Positions 46,971-62,400 are shown, numbered from the stretch's first letter. The stretch is DNA of 64,000 bases from Candidatus Acididesulfobacter guangdongensis (GCA_004195045.1 SGBC01000004.1:62001-126000), one strand, 5' to 3'. A program made the numbers and translations. Notes: generated from the letters alone by a model not told the origin.

Positions 46971-47762
46971 ATGCGTATAGAAAAAATATTATTTATAGGC
47001 GATATTATAGGAAAACCGGGTAGAATTGGCGTGCAGAATTCATTAAACCGTTTAATTGAACGCTATCAGCCGGATTTTATTATTGCAAACGGTGAAAATG
47101 CCGCACACGGTATGGGTATCAGTCCTAAAATAGCACAATTTTTATTAAGTTTAGGAATAGACGTAATTACTTCAGGAAATCATATCTGGGATCAGAAACA
47201 GATAATAGAATATCTGCCGACAGAAAGAAGACTGCTCAGACCTGCTAATTATCCCGCAGGAGTGCCAGGCGCCGGATACGGAATATTTTCATCAAAAACA
47301 GGCAATAGAATATGCGTAATAAATCTTGAAGGCAGGGTGTTTATGAAAGAATTGATAGATTCGCCTTTTGTTGCCGCTAAAACTATAATTGAAGAAATTA
47401 AAGATAAATCAGACGCTATAATAATTGATTTCCACGCAGAGGCGACATCAGAAAAAGAAGCGCTCGGTTTTTATCTGGACGGCGAAATCTCTGCATTGAT
47501 AGGCACTCATACCCATGTGCAAACTAACGATAATATAATTTTGCCAAAAGGTACTGCATATATAAGCGACGCAGGAATGGTCGGTTCAAGATATTCTATT
47601 CTCGGCACTCAAAAAGATATAGCGGTGAATAAATATTTAACAAATATGCCTGCCAAGTTTGTACCGGAAGAAAATAATATTATGTTGAATGGAGTTTTTA
47701 TAACGTTGGACGCCGATACTAAATTGAGTAAATCTATAGAAAAAATAAATATTGATATATAA
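46971..47762 (+). CDS. YmdB-family metallophosphoesterase
   Basis: 263 residues. LFIGDIIGKPGR, ANGENAAHG, TSGNHIWD, DFHAEATSE and GTHTHVQT supply the metal ligands of the TIGR00282 family. B. subtilis YmdB, from established work, is a 2',3'-cyclic nucleotide phosphodiesterase and sits next to rny, as here. Confidence 0.93.
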   Translation: MRIEKILFIGDIIGKPGRIGVQNSLNRLIERYQPDFIIANGENAAHGMGISPKIAQFLLSLGIDVITSGNHIWDQKQIIEYLPTERRLLRPANYPAGVPGAGYGIFSSKTGNRICVINLEGRVFMKELIDSPFVAAKTIIEEIKDKSDAIIIDFHAEATSEKEALGFYLDGEISALIGTHTHVQTNDNIILPKGTAYISDAGMVGSRYSILGTQKDIAVNKYLTNMPAKFVPEENNIMLNGVFITLDADTKLSKSIEKINIDI

Positions 47763-47869
47763 TAGATAAATTTATATTATATCTGCTATTAGAATTAAAA
47801 TTTATTAATTTAAATTCATAAAGATACATATTAAATAAATTTAAAAGATACATATTAAATTAAATAAAA

Positions 47870-49348
47870 ATGGATAAAGGCAAAAAAAATATAGATTCAT
47901 TAATTATTGAACAGCTCGAAGCGTTTAAACGCGGTTCTGTCGAACTTATTAAAGAAGAAGAGCTTTATGAAAAAATAAAATTATCTATATTAAACAATAT
48001 TCCCCTTAAAATAAAAGCAGGTTTTGACCCTACTTCTCCGGATATTCACCTTGGACACACTGTTTTATTAAATAAATTAAAGACATTTCAGGATTACGGA
48101 CATGAAGTTTTTTTTATTATCGGTGATTTTACTGCGATGATAGGCGATCCTACAGGAAAATCGGAAACAAGAAAACCGCTTTCTAAAGAAACAGTTATCG
48201 AAAATTCTAAAACATATAAAGAACAGGCGTTTAAAATATTAAATAAAAATAAGACCAAAATATTATTTAACAGCTGGTGGCTGTCAAATATAAAATTAGA
48301 AGAATTTATTAAAATTTCGTCAAATTATACCGTCGCAAGAATGCTTGAAAAAGACGATTTCGAGAAAAGATTTGCGGAAAATAGACCTATAGCAGTACAT
48401 GAATTTATATATCCGCTGCTGCAGGCGTATGATTCAGTATTTATAAACGCAGATTTGGAATTAGGCGGTAATGACCAGAAGTTTAATCTCGTTGTCGGAA
48501 GAGAGCTGATGAAAAGTTTTAAACTTTCCCCCCAGGTAATATTAACTATGCCTTTATTAGAGGGACTTGACGGAATTAATAAAATGAGCAAATCATTAGG
48601 CAATACTATAGGAATATTTGATGAGCCCAATGATATGTTTGGCAAAATCATGTCTATATCAGATGAAATGATGATGAAATATTATGAATTATTAAGCGCT
48701 ATGTCGTTGAACGAAATAGAGAAATTAAAAAAGGATATGAAAAACGGTTTTAACCCATTATTCGCAAAAAAGAATTTAGCTTCGGAAATGGTTGAACGGT
48801 TTTACGACACAGAAACTGCAAAAAAGGCTTCAATGTATTTCGAAGAAGCTCATCAAAAAAGGGTAAATCCCGAAGATATAGAAACAATAACTGTCGATAT
48901 TAAACAATGCGTCGTTAGAACAGGAACGGATGTTAATTTTGAAGAAAAAGTGTTAAGCGGAAATAAAAATCTGCATATAAATTTAATATCCCTGTTGACG
49001 CATATACATGCTGCACCATCTAACGGTGAGGCTAAAAGATTGATAAAACAGGGAGCTGTTAAGATAAGGATAGATAATTTAAATAAACAGAACTATGAAA
49101 TTAAGAAAGATACAGAAATTATTTCTCAGAATTCGTTTAACAATAAAGCACAAGATAATATATATATAAATACAGACCGCACAAAAAAAAATAACGAAAA
49201 AGATGAATCAGGAAATCAGAGAACGCCTGAAGGAAATGAAATTGAAATCAGAGCAAATTCAGACGTTTTGAAACTGCCTGATTTTATTAACGAATTTGTA
49301 ATTAAAGTAGGGAAGAAAAAAATATTCAAAATAACGATAAATTGTTAA
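47870..49348 (+). CDS. tyrS: Tyrosyl-tRNA synthetase with interrupted S4 domain
   Basis: 492 residues against about 400-430 for the family. [12 protein letters not shown] contains the HIGH box and NKMSKSLGN the KMSKS box; the Rossmann fold with [14 protein letters not shown] is the TyrZ-type (TyrRS group 2). The S4 RNA-binding domain begins near 375 ([16 protein letters not shown]) and ends at the C-terminus ([14 protein letters not shown]), split by an insert of some 50 Asn/Lys/Glu-rich residues (about 405-460). It loads tyrosine onto tRNA and lies just before the rRNA promoter. Confidence 0.93.
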   Translation: MDKGKKNIDSLIIEQLEAFKRGSVELIKEEELYEKIKLSILNNIPLKIKAGFDPTSPDIHLGHTVLLNKLKTFQDYGHEVFFIIGDFTAMIGDPTGKSETRKPLSKETVIENSKTYKEQAFKILNKNKTKILFNSWWLSNIKLEEFIKISSNYTVARMLEKDDFEKRFAENRPIAVHEFIYPLLQAYDSVFINADLELGGNDQKFNLVVGRELMKSFKLSPQVILTMPLLEGLDGINKMSKSLGNTIGIFDEPNDMFGKIMSISDEMMMKYYELLSAMSLNEIEKLKKDMKNGFNPLFAKKNLASEMVERFYDTETAKKASMYFEEAHQKRVNPEDIETITVDIKQCVVRTGTDVNFEEKVLSGNKNLHINLISLLTHIHAAPSNGEAKRLIKQGAVKIRIDNLNKQNYEIKKDTEIISQNSFNNKAQDNIYINTDRTKKNNEKDESGNQRTPEGNEIEIRANSDVLKLPDFINEFVIKVGKKKIFKITINC

Positions 49349-49367
49349 AAAAAACTTAAAAAAACCC

Positions 49368-49396
49368 TTGACATAATCTTTTCCTTATACTATACT
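49368..49396 (+). promoter_or_regulatory. rRNA operon sigma-70 promoter
   Basis: TTGACA (49368-49373), 17-bp spacer, TATACT (49391-49396). The roughly 210-bp leader includes TCTTTGAAAACT, like rRNA leader sequences that carry antitermination signals. Confidence 0.85.
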
Positions 49397-49606
49397 TATA
49401 AAACACTTCGAAACATGGCAGTTCAAAAAACGGTTCAAACCGCAATTGAAAGTAAGTTAAAAGCACCAAACAGCCATTCGTAAGATCGGTCTTTGAAAAC
49501 TAAACAGCATACAAAAATGCAATAAAATTAAAAAATGTCAAATGTAAGATGCGCTTAATGTCTTTGAATAATATTCAAATCATTAAGTACTCTTGTCAAT
49601 AAACGT

Positions 49607-51164
<1,558 letters not shown>

Positions 51165-51228
51165 AAGGGAGTATAAAAAAATCTACGTGTCTGCTGTTTA
51201 GTTTTGAAATACTGGTCGGTAGGCTTAT

Positions 51229-51305
51229 GGGCCTATAGCTCAGGTGGTTAGAGCACACGCCTGATAAGCGTGAGGTCTCTGGTTCGAGTCCAGATAGGCC
51301 CACCA
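51229..51305 (+). tRNA. tRNA-Ile (GAT)
   Basis: 77 nt with cloverleaf acceptor GGGCCTA/TAGGCCC, anticodon loop CTGATAA and encoded CCA. In the 16S-23S spacer, as is usual. Confidence 0.97.
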
Positions 51306-51329
51306 ATAGCTTAAGGCGTGTAAAGAATC

Positions 51330-51405
51330 GGGGGTGTAGCTCAGATGGCAGAGCGCCTGCTTTGCATGCAGGAAGTCATCGGTTCGATTCCGTTCACCTC
51401 CACCA
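51330..51405 (+). tRNA. tRNA-Ala (TGC)
   Basis: 76 nt; acceptor GGGGGTG/CACCTCC with one G-U pair, anticodon loop TTTGCAT, encoded CCA. Second spacer tRNA, 24 bp after tRNA-Ile. Confidence 0.97.
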
Positions 51406-51497
51406 GTTTAAAAGTGTTATTGTTCTTTGAAAATTGAACGTCTAATTAAGCAATTAAGAATTAGGATCAAGGCGAATTTTAAAGTTGTGTAACATAA

Positions 51498-54507
<3,010 letters not shown>

Positions 54508-54598
54508 TTTTTTTAATATTTAAAATGCATTTTTCCTTTTTCTTAAATTGCTTAATTAACGTTTAATGGTTAATATTTTACGGAACAATATAAAGTTT

Positions 54599-54712
<114 letters not shown>

Positions 54713-54768
54713 ATTTTTTTTTATTATATATTTAATTGATATTTAAATATTAATTTTAAAAAGTTGTT

Positions 54769-54822
54769 AAAGCCTCTTTTAAATGCATGCTGAGTTAATG
54801 CACTTAAAAGAGGCTTTTTTTT
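54769..54822 (+). terminator. rRNA operon terminator
   Basis: AAAGCCTCTTTTAA (54769-54782) pairs with TTAAAAGAGGCTTT (54804-54817), extended by ATGCA/TGCAT inside, and followed by a T-run. Confidence 0.93.
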
Positions 54823-55073
54823 AATTTAAATGATTTGACAAAATTATAATTATATGCCAATATTTAAATTAATTATTGTATTATATTTATGAAAATAAAT
54901 AAGATATAATAGATAAAATAATAATAAATAAAATAAAATGATGGAATGGCGAACGTAAATACGCCGGTAATAAAAAATAAAAAATATATAAATAGTAAAG
55001 TTATTTAATTGTAAAGCATTGGTAAAATCTTATCTTATATCTAATTGTTAATTATTGCAGGGGAAAGTATAAA

Positions 55074-56765
55074 ATGAATATGAATAATATATTATTAAGT
55101 AAAAATAACGTATCCAAAAGATTAATTTTTAATTTTATTTTAATTTCAGTTTTCTTTTTTTTGGTTGTTTTTGTGTTATTTTTAAAAAAATCATATTCGG
55201 CTGAAAGGGTTGCAGTAATGCCGTATAAAATCGTATCTACACATTATCAGCAGTATTCCTATATTACAAAAAGTATTCCTATATTGTTAGGTTCGGATAT
55301 AAGCTCTAAAAATATATTTGTTGTAAGGCATACTGATATTAAAAATTTTATAAAAGCCAATAGGATAACCTCATTTTCAAATGTAAATTTATCAAAAATC
55401 GCAAAAAAATTTAATTTGCAATATATAATTTACGGGAGAATACTTAAAATCGGAAATGTTTTTGATATAACGACAAATCTTTTTAACACTTCCGATGATA
55501 CAGTAATATATAGAAAACCTATAACTGCTCTAGGAACTAATTTTATTATAAATGATATAAACGGAATTTCAAAATCAATCAAAAATAAAATAGTTTCATA
55601 TAAAAAAATTAATAATTCAGCCGTTAGCACATCTCCTCAAATTGCTGAAAAGCGTATTAATAAAACAAGCGCGTTCATCAAAAGGTATAGTACTAATATA
55701 AAGGGCATTATAAAAACAGCCTCTAAAGCTTATGTAATACAGGCGTTTGCCGCAGGCAGAATATTAGGCAAAGGTATACAGGCGGTAATAGCGACGCGGC
55801 ATAGAATTATACTATATAATCTTCGATTAAACGGTTCTCTCGACAAAGTTGCATATTACAATCTTTCAGGGCGTTCTAATGTAATTTATCTGAATTTTTT
55901 TAAAATATCGAATAATAGAAATGCAATTGTTGTAACTAAAACTAAATTAGGTATGGTTATATCTTATTTATTAGTCTATAACGGCAAAGGAAAATTGTTA
56001 ACTAAACTTACTTCTGATTACTCTATTTTCTTAAGAGTGATGCAGTTAAATAATGGTAAAAAAATATTAATTGGACAAAATCCTGTTCAAGTTGTTTCGT
56101 CTGGAAGGTTTTTTGATGTTTCTGTTATCGGGCAGAACAATTATCCGATAGGACAGTTTGGCGGAAGTACTTACATATATAATTTTAATAATTCAAACAA
56201 TTCATTGTCGAAATTTAAGAAATTACCTTTTTACTCTGGAATAACTATTTACGGCAGTACTTATGGAAATATAAAAAACAACGGTAAGAACTATTTGCTG
56301 GCGTTGTCCAACTCAGGCAATTTAATGTTAATCAATAAAAAAGGACATACAATTTATACCGGCTCTAATGTTTACGGCGGTTCGCCGCTCCAGGTCAGAG
56401 TACCTTCTTTTGGCGGTTCACGCAGTGCAACTTATACCGGCGGTCTAATTTATAATGTGCCGCCTACATTGGTAAAATATTATAGTAATGGCAAATTTCA
56501 TGTTATTGTTTTGAAAAATTTTGGACAGATGGGATTTGTTTCGCATTTAAATTATTACACTAAAAGCGCAGTCTATAATTTGATATGGAACAAAATAGGT
56601 TTTTCTCCTATATGGGAAATTAAACCTGTATCAGGTTACAGCGCCGGTTTTTCTATTATTAAAAACAATAATAAAGTATACGTTGCAGATGCCATTGTAG
56701 CGAATCCGGGGTCTATATTTACTAAGGCGCAGAGCTATATTGTTCTTTATAAAATTTCTAATTGA
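55074..56765 (+). CDS. Exported protein with TolB-N-like and beta-propeller-like regions
   Basis: 563 residues. N-terminal signal anchor (about 18-40) then AERVAVMPYKIVS. Residues about 45-180 (VAVMPYK ... YIIYGRILKIGNVFDITTNLFN) resemble the TolB/CsgG-like N-terminal fold seen in envelope proteins. The rest (about 230-560) consists of repeated beta-rich segments with GNGKGKLL, GNLMLINKKGHTIYTG and similar turns, as in FG-GAP/VCBS propellers. No Cys lipobox. Function unknown; an envelope role is inferred from the signal and folds. Preceded by AGGGGAAAG as ribosome site. Confidence 0.6.
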   Translation: MNMNNILLSKNNVSKRLIFNFILISVFFFLVVFVLFLKKSYSAERVAVMPYKIVSTHYQQYSYITKSIPILLGSDISSKNIFVVRHTDIKNFIKANRITSFSNVNLSKIAKKFNLQYIIYGRILKIGNVFDITTNLFNTSDDTVIYRKPITALGTNFIINDINGISKSIKNKIVSYKKINNSAVSTSPQIAEKRINKTSAFIKRYSTNIKGIIKTASKAYVIQAFAAGRILGKGIQAVIATRHRIILYNLRLNGSLDKVAYYNLSGRSNVIYLNFFKISNNRNAIVVTKTKLGMVISYLLVYNGKGKLLTKLTSDYSIFLRVMQLNNGKKILIGQNPVQVVSSGRFFDVSVIGQNNYPIGQFGGSTYIYNFNNSNNSLSKFKKLPFYSGITIYGSTYGNIKNNGKNYLLALSNSGNLMLINKKGHTIYTGSNVYGGSPLQVRVPSFGGSRSATYTGGLIYNVPPTLVKYYSNGKFHVIVLKNFGQMGFVSHLNYYTKSAVYNLIWNKIGFSPIWEIKPVSGYSAGFSIIKNNNKVYVADAIVANPGSIFTKAQSYIVLYKISN

Positions 56766-56811
56766 ATTTCAACATAATATTTAGTACAATATTCAGACTA
56801 TCCAATTTAAA

Positions 56812-56888
56812 GGCGGTGTAGCTCAGTCGGTTAGAGCATACGGCTCATATCCGTAGTGTCCGGGGTTCAAATCCCTGCACCGCCACCA
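56812..56888 (+). tRNA. tRNA-Met (CAT), elongator type
   Basis: 77 nt; acceptor GGCGGTG/CACCGCC, anticodon loop CTCATAT, encoded CCA. The first pair G-C of the acceptor indicates an elongator rather than an initiator. A tRNA-Ile2 (lysidine) reading cannot be fully excluded. Confidence 0.92.
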
Positions 56889-57048
56889 TTCTCAAATAAG
56901 TTTTATTGGCATGGGTTGCTATAAGCCTGAAAGCTTTTACCGCTCACTTCTGCCTGCTTTTGCAAAGATTATATTAAACATATCGGCATTAATTTTACGC
57001 AACAGATTTTACATTGTAAATACTTACAATTAAAGTTAAAATTAAAAT

Positions 57049-57339
57049 ATGAAAATTATTTTCGATGAAAATAAAAACAAAAAATTACTCAAAGAAAGGG
57101 GTGTCAATTTTGAAACGGTTATTGATAAGATGGCAGAGGGTGAAATCAAATTAGATTTCAAGCATCCTAACAGCGATAAATATCCAAATCAAAGAATAAT
57201 GGTTATAGTAATAAACGACTATACATATTGCGTACCATATGTGCAGACTCAAAATGAAATTTTTCTAAAAACCGTTTATCCTGACAGAAGATTTAAAAAA
57301 ATAATAGGAGGCAAAAAAAATGAGAAAAACAATAAGTAA
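57049..57339 (+). CDS. BrnT-like toxin
   Basis: 96 residues. IIFDENKNKKLLKERGVNFETVIDKMAEG and the later QRIMVIVINDYTYCVPYVQ and FLKTVYPDRRFKK resemble BrnT/DUF4258-like toxins, small RNase-fold proteins. It overlaps the next gene by 20 bp, the layout of a toxin-antitoxin pair. The exact toxin family is not certain. Confidence 0.65.
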   Translation: MKIIFDENKNKKLLKERGVNFETVIDKMAEGEIKLDFKHPNSDKYPNQRIMVIVINDYTYCVPYVQTQNEIFLKTVYPDRRFKKIIGGKKNEKNNK

Positions 57340-57592
57340 TAATTATATAGACGAGGAAGAAAAAGAAATTATAGAATCCTTAAAAGATTTAGATTTAAAA
57401 TCTATAAAAAATGACACTAAAAATATAAACAAGCTTAAAAATGCTGGAGAAAATTATATAAAAAAACAAGATAAGACTATAACTCTCAGGATATCTTCTG
57501 ACGATTTAGAGAAAATAAAAATTATAGCTTCAAAAAACGGACTAAGATATCAAACTTTTATCAAAAGTATTATACACAAGTTTTTAGTATAG
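57320..57592 (+). CDS. BrnA/CopG-like antitoxin
   Basis: 90 residues. The C-terminal half KTITLRISSDDLEKIKIIASKNGLRYQTFIKSIIHKFLV is a ribbon-helix-helix/CopG-type DNA-binding and toxin-neutralising domain. AGGAGG lies inside the end of the toxin gene before its ATG. It probably binds the upstream toxin and represses the pair's promoter. Confidence 0.75.
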   Translation: MRKTISNNYIDEEEKEIIESLKDLDLKSIKNDTKNINKLKNAGENYIKKQDKTITLRISSDDLEKIKIIASKNGLRYQTFIKSIIHKFLV

Positions 57593-58316
57593 AATTAAAC
57601 GGGGAAGGCGAATTAAAGAATTAAAGGTGACGGATTTATTTATTTAACGGTTTGTTTGTTGTTTGTCAAGAGATTTGACCTCCTTTTTTCACCAATTTTG
57701 ACCTACCTATAAAATGATTAAATTACTATTCTGTTTTAAACTAATTAAATTATTTTAAATAAAAAATCTCTTATTCCCCAACACTTTTTTAAGTTAAAAT
57801 AATTAGATTTAAATGTGCAGTTCATCCGCAGCACTTTTTTTTATTTGAATCCTATTCAGTTCATTAAGTAATTTGGCTCACATGTGCAAATAAATTCACC
57901 TTATTTTTTTCATTCTCAGGCATAAACACCGAACCAAAATTGCAAATATCATAACGCAGGTTTATTTTTTAATTCAGATTGTATATTAATCAGAAATATT
58001 CTGGTCATTTTTATATAGTTGTTTTATTTGTAAGTGAATTATTGAGCTTGTAAATATCTTTAAATTTCTGATTGAAGATATAATGATATGAAATAATTTT
58101 TAGAATTTTAATTTTTTGCTTGATTTTAAAATGATGTTTTATTATAATTAAAAAAGATTTAAAAATTATGTAACTGATTCGTATTATAATTTTTTTATTA
58201 CAAGTCTGAAGCAGTAAATCCAGTTTTATGATTTATGATTAAAAACTTAACAGCAGTATTATAATATCTCAATTAAACTGTAATTTTTAGCATAATAATA
58301 AATTGGAGGATTTTTT
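57593..58316. other. Long non-coding gap after the toxin-antitoxin pair
   Basis: About 720 bp with no supported ORF. Contains TTTGACCTCC and TTTGACCTACC, repeated words that may be remnants of a mobile element, but no terminal repeats could be defined. Confidence 0.4.
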
Positions 58317-58949
58317 ATGGATGATATTTTTGAAGGCGTCTTTAAATTTAAAAATGAGGACTATGAAAAGTATAAAAATCTTTTTGCAGAATTAGAGAAT
58401 GGACAAAATCCTCATACATTATTCATCGGATGCTCTGACTCAAGGGTTGTGCCAAGCCTTATTACCAAAACGCTTCCAGGCGAGCTTTTTATGGTTAGAA
58501 ATATTGCCAATATGGTGCCTCCGTACAGAGAAACAGAAGAATATGTATCTACCACGTCAGCGATAGAGTTTGCTATTGAAGTCCTTAATGTTAAAAATAT
58601 CGTAGTGTGCGGACATTCCAACTGCGGCGGCTGCGCTTCATTGTATAAATCTGAAGAAGAGCTTAAAAATGTTCCTCATGTCAGAAAGTGGCTGGAATTG
58701 GCAAATCCTGTAAAAGAATATGTTTTAAATAATATAAATACAGAAGAAGGGAAAAATATTCAAAAATCGCTAATGACCGAACAGTTTAATATCGTACATC
58801 AGGTGAATAATCTATTTACTTACCCGTTTATAAAAGAAAAGTATATAAATAAAGAAATAAACATATACGGCTGGTATTATATGATTGCTACAGGTGAAGT
58901 GTATAATTACGATAAAAAAAACGGTTCTTTTACTGTTATTGCAAAATAA
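58317..58949 (+). CDS. Beta-class carbonic anhydrase
   Basis: 210 residues. Zinc ligands Cys39 (IGCSDSRVVPS, with Asp41 and Arg43), and His and Cys in VCGHSNCGGC near 100-103. It interconverts CO2 and bicarbonate. A good ribosome site GGAGG stands 9 nt before the ATG. Isolated gene between long AT-rich gaps. Confidence 0.94.
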   Translation: MDDIFEGVFKFKNEDYEKYKNLFAELENGQNPHTLFIGCSDSRVVPSLITKTLPGELFMVRNIANMVPPYRETEEYVSTTSAIEFAIEVLNVKNIVVCGHSNCGGCASLYKSEEELKNVPHVRKWLELANPVKEYVLNNINTEEGKNIQKSLMTEQFNIVHQVNNLFTYPFIKEKYINKEINIYGWYYMIATGEVYNYDKKNGSFTVIAK

Positions 58950-59346
58950 AAGTATATAAAAATATATCTATATAATATAATATAATCGGTGTATTTAATT
59001 AATAAATAATAACCAGATTTTACAAATTACTGCGATATATATAATAAATATTGCGCAAATTAATTTATTATAAATATAGTTGCTATTCTAAGCTATTTTA
59101 CATAGTTAAGTTTGACATTTATAAATATAGTAATATACTGAAATAAATTATTATTCTATGCTATCTCGTTATTTAGGACTATAATATATGCAAATTAATT
59201 TATTATCAATATAGTATTAGCATAAAATATGCAATGAATAAAACATGTTAACGAAAATTAAATAATGCCGATTTAAAACTAACTTTTTTTAAAGTAAAAT
59301 TTTAGATATCTAAACTAAAATTGATTTAATTTTAAAGGAGGCTGCC
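58950..59346. repeat. Non-coding gap with 25-bp direct repeat
   Basis: GCAAATTAATTTATTATxAATATAG occurs at 59055-59079 and 59190-59214, one mismatch, 135 bp apart. It lies upstream of the aldehyde dehydrogenase; nothing else seen. Confidence 0.7.
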
Positions 59347-60843
59347 ATGCTGTACAACAAACCAAAATTCAAAGAACAATATGAAAATTATATCGGTGGC
59401 AAATGGGTACAGCCGATAGACGGAGAATATTTTGACGACATTTCACCTGTTGACGGCAGTATAATTGCCAGAGTTCCCAGGTCAAACAGTAAAGACATTG
59501 ATATTGCCGTTTCCGCCGCATGGAAAGCTTCAGCATTGTGGGAAAAAACATCTACTGCAGAAAGAAGCAGTCTGCTTTTTAAGATTGCCGATGTAATAGA
59601 AAAAAATTTAGAAGAACTTGCAATTATAGAAGCGTGGGACAACGGCAAGGCTATAAGAGAAACGCTGGTAGCCGATATTCCGCTGGCGGTTGACCATTTC
59701 AGATATTTTGGGAGTGTTATTCGTGCAGAGTCTGGAACCGTTGCCGACCTTGATGCTAATACCGTTTCAATGGAAATATATGAGCCTTTGGGAGTTGTCG
59801 GACAGATTATTCCGTGGAATTTTCCTATCCTTATGGCAGTGTGGAAGCTGGCGCCAGCCTTAGCGGCAGGTAATTGTGCCGTATTGAAACCTGCTGAACA
59901 AACCCCCGTTTCCATTCTTTGCCTTATGGAAATGATAGCCGGTATTTTACCTGATGGAGTTGTTAATATTGTAAACGGATTCGGACCCGAAGCTGGAAAG
60001 CCGCTTGCAAAACATCCGGATATTAAAAAGATTGCATTTACGGGCGAGACTACTACCGGTCGTCTAATCATGCAGTATGCATCCGAAAATATTATTCCTG
60101 TAACATTAGAGCTTGGCGGCAAATCACCCAATGTCTTTTTTGACAGCGTAATGGCAAAAGATGATAATTTCCTCAGTAAAGCTATTGAAGGGTTGGTATT
60201 GTTTGCTTTTAATCAAGGCGAAGTATGTACGTGTCCGTCTCGTGCCTTAATTCAAGAAAACATCTATGATGAATTTATGAAACGGGCTTTAAAGCGCGTT
60301 GATGCTATAAAAATAGGAGATCCGCTTGATTCTGCCACTATGATGGGAGCGCAGGCATCAATCGACCAGTACGAAAAAATAAAAAATTACATTGATATTG
60401 GAAAACAGGAGGGTGCTGAGGTTTTAACAGGCGGAGATGTTTACGCGAATAAGCTATACCCTGATGGATACTATATTAAGCCTACAGTATTTAAAGGCAA
60501 TAATAAAATGCGTATTTTTCAAGAAGAAATATTCGGTCCTGTTTTAAGCGTCACTACCTTTAAAGATGAAGCTGAGGCAATGGAAATAGCTAACGATACT
60601 CTATATGGGCTTGGCGCAGGTGTGTGGTCGCGCGACGTTCATCAGGTAAACACAGTTGCCAGAGGCATTAAGGCAGGGCGCGTATGGGTGAATTGCTATC
60701 ACTTATATCCAGCGCACGCTTCATTCGGCGGGTATAAAAAATCGGGTATCGGACGTGAAACGCATATGATGATGCTTAATCAATATCGCCATACTAAAAA
60801 TATATTAACATCTTACAGTAAAGATCCTTTAGGTTTTTTTTAA
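59347..60843 (+). CDS. NAD-dependent aldehyde dehydrogenase (ExaC/AldA-like)
   Basis: 498 residues. [21 protein letters not shown] and [12 protein letters not shown] (catalytic Glu) are ALDH motifs; the nucleophile lies in [14 protein letters not shown]. Oxidises aldehydes, probably acetaldehyde or similar, to acids with NAD. Ribosome site AAAGGAGG, 7 nt before the ATG. It is followed by a DUF779 gene, a pairing often seen with ExaC-type acetaldehyde dehydrogenases. Confidence 0.93.
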   Translation: MLYNKPKFKEQYENYIGGKWVQPIDGEYFDDISPVDGSIIARVPRSNSKDIDIAVSAAWKASALWEKTSTAERSSLLFKIADVIEKNLEELAIIEAWDNGKAIRETLVADIPLAVDHFRYFGSVIRAESGTVADLDANTVSMEIYEPLGVVGQIIPWNFPILMAVWKLAPALAAGNCAVLKPAEQTPVSILCLMEMIAGILPDGVVNIVNGFGPEAGKPLAKHPDIKKIAFTGETTTGRLIMQYASENIIPVTLELGGKSPNVFFDSVMAKDDNFLSKAIEGLVLFAFNQGEVCTCPSRALIQENIYDEFMKRALKRVDAIKIGDPLDSATMMGAQASIDQYEKIKNYIDIGKQEGAEVLTGGDVYANKLYPDGYYIKPTVFKGNNKMRIFQEEIFGPVLSVTTFKDEAEAMEIANDTLYGLGAGVWSRDVHQVNTVARGIKAGRVWVNCYHLYPAHASFGGYKKSGIGRETHMMMLNQYRHTKNILTSYSKDPLGFF

Positions 60844-60853
60844 ATAGAATATT

Positions 60854-61228
60854 ATGCATATAGAACGTATATCTATAACTGAAGAAGCCAAAGCAATAGT
60901 AGATAAGTTAAGAGAAAAACATGGAGAATTAATGTTTCACCAAAGCGGCGGATGCTGTGACGGTTCTGCTCCAATGTGCTTTTCAGTAGATGATTTTATT
61001 GTTGGGAGCAGAGATTTAATGCTTGGTGAAGTCTATGGTTGCAAGTTTTACATGGCAGCAGATCAATTTGAGTATTACAAGAACTTACATTTAACCATTG
61101 ATGTAGTTAAAGGCAGAGGGTCGAGTTTTTCATTAGAAATCCCTCTTGGAATACGCTTTATAATAAGATCGAGATTATTCACCGATGAAGAATTTGAAAA
61201 TATAATGGTTCCGGAAATATTAGATTAA
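60854..61228 (+). CDS. DUF779 family protein
   Basis: 124 residues. MFHQSGGCCDGSAPMCF and the rest match DUF779, a family found next to aldehyde dehydrogenases. The Cys-rich GGCCDGSAPMC stretch could bind metal or participate in redox. Function unknown. It starts 11 bp after the aldehyde dehydrogenase stop. Confidence 0.88.
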   Translation: MHIERISITEEAKAIVDKLREKHGELMFHQSGGCCDGSAPMCFSVDDFIVGSRDLMLGEVYGCKFYMAADQFEYYKNLHLTIDVVKGRGSSFSLEIPLGIRFIIRSRLFTDEEFENIMVPEILD

Positions 61229-61317
61229 AATTTAAAATTTATTTAATATCTAAATAGAATAACAATACTTATACTAATTTAATTATTTTTTTTATATTTT
61301 TGTTTATTAATTCAAAC

Positions 61318-62400
61318 ATGAAAATAAAAGTAGATTTGTCTCATTCGTTGAAAGATGCGAGTTATGATATATTAATAGATTCAAATATTTCCATAGGAGA
61401 AATTTTAAAATCTGCCGGAATTAGAAAAAGGGTGAGCATTGTAACGTGTAAGACTGTAAATGATTTATACGGTAATTCTATCGGCAATGCATTAAAAAGT
61501 GCAGAAATTGAACCGTTTTTTATATTACTTCCGGATGGCGAAAGTGCAAAAAGTATAAAATATCTATCGTATGTTTATGATGAGCTGATTAAAAACAGGT
61601 TTGAAAGGTCGGATTATATAATTGCTTTCGGCGGAGGCGTAATAGGGGACATTGCGGGGTATGCGTCAGCTTCATATTTGAGGGGGGTTAATTTTATACA
61701 AATTCCTACGACGCTTCTATCGGATGTAGATTCTTCCGTAGGCGGAAAAACCGGCATCGACCATCCTGCAGGAAAAAATCTTATAGGGGCTTTTTATCAA
61801 CCTAAAATTGTAATTATTGACGTAGATTTTCTTAATTCTCTGGATAATAGGGAACTTATAAACGGTTTTGCGGAAGTTATTAAATATGGGGCTGTTCTTG
61901 ATAGAGATTTATTCTTGTATCTGGAGAATAATCTTGATAAAATAATGTCAAAAGACAAACAATCTTTGATGCATATAATTGAAAGTTCTTGTCTTATAAA
62001 GGCGGATATAGTCAATAAAGATGAAAGAGAAGGCGGAGTCAGGTCTGTGTTAAATTTTGGACACAGTCTGGGGCATGCAATTGAGACGCTTTATAATTAT
62101 AAAACAATAAAACACGGAGAAGCTATTTCCATAGGGATGGTATTCGCATCTAAGTTATCAAAGGAACTTAATCTTTGCAGTTCAGAAACGGTAAACAGAT
62201 TAGAAAGACTTATTGAAAATTCAGGGCTTCCTACGGAAATTCCGAAATTTAGTCCGGAAGAATATATTAATGCCATGAAGCTTGATAAAAAAGTTGAAGA
62301 CGAATCAATAAAATTTGTTCTGATTAACAATATAGGAAATTTTAAGTTTGAAAAACTTGATTTTGCATTTATCCGCAAATTTTTAGAAAATATAATATAA
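61318..62400 (+). CDS. aroB: 3-dehydroquinate synthase
   Basis: 360 residues from the ATG at 61318; a TTG at 61300 is in frame but has no ribosome site. IAFGGGVIGDIAGYASASYLRG, PTTLLSDVDSSVGGKTGIDHP, NFGHSLGHAIE and KHGEAISIGM are the NAD, zinc and substrate motifs. Second step of the shikimate pathway. Not clustered with other aro genes. Confidence 0.96.
   Translation: MKIKVDLSHSLKDASYDILIDSNISIGEILKSAGIRKRVSIVTCKTVNDLYGNSIGNALKSAEIEPFFILLPDGESAKSIKYLSYVYDELIKNRFERSDYIIAFGGGVIGDIAGYASASYLRGVNFIQIPTTLLSDVDSSVGGKTGIDHPAGKNLIGAFYQPKIVIIDVDFLNSLDNRELINGFAEVIKYGAVLDRDLFLYLENNLDKIMSKDKQSLMHIIESSCLIKADIVNKDEREGGVRSVLNFGHSLGHAIETLYNYKTIKHGEAISIGMVFASKLSKELNLCSSETVNRLERLIENSGLPTEIPKFSPEEYINAMKLDKKVEDESIKFVLINNIGNFKFEKLDFAFIRKFLENII

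Noticed and set aside
57593-58316. Insertion-sequence remnant
   Set aside because: Repeated TTTGACC words only; no inverted ends or transposase fragment could be identified.
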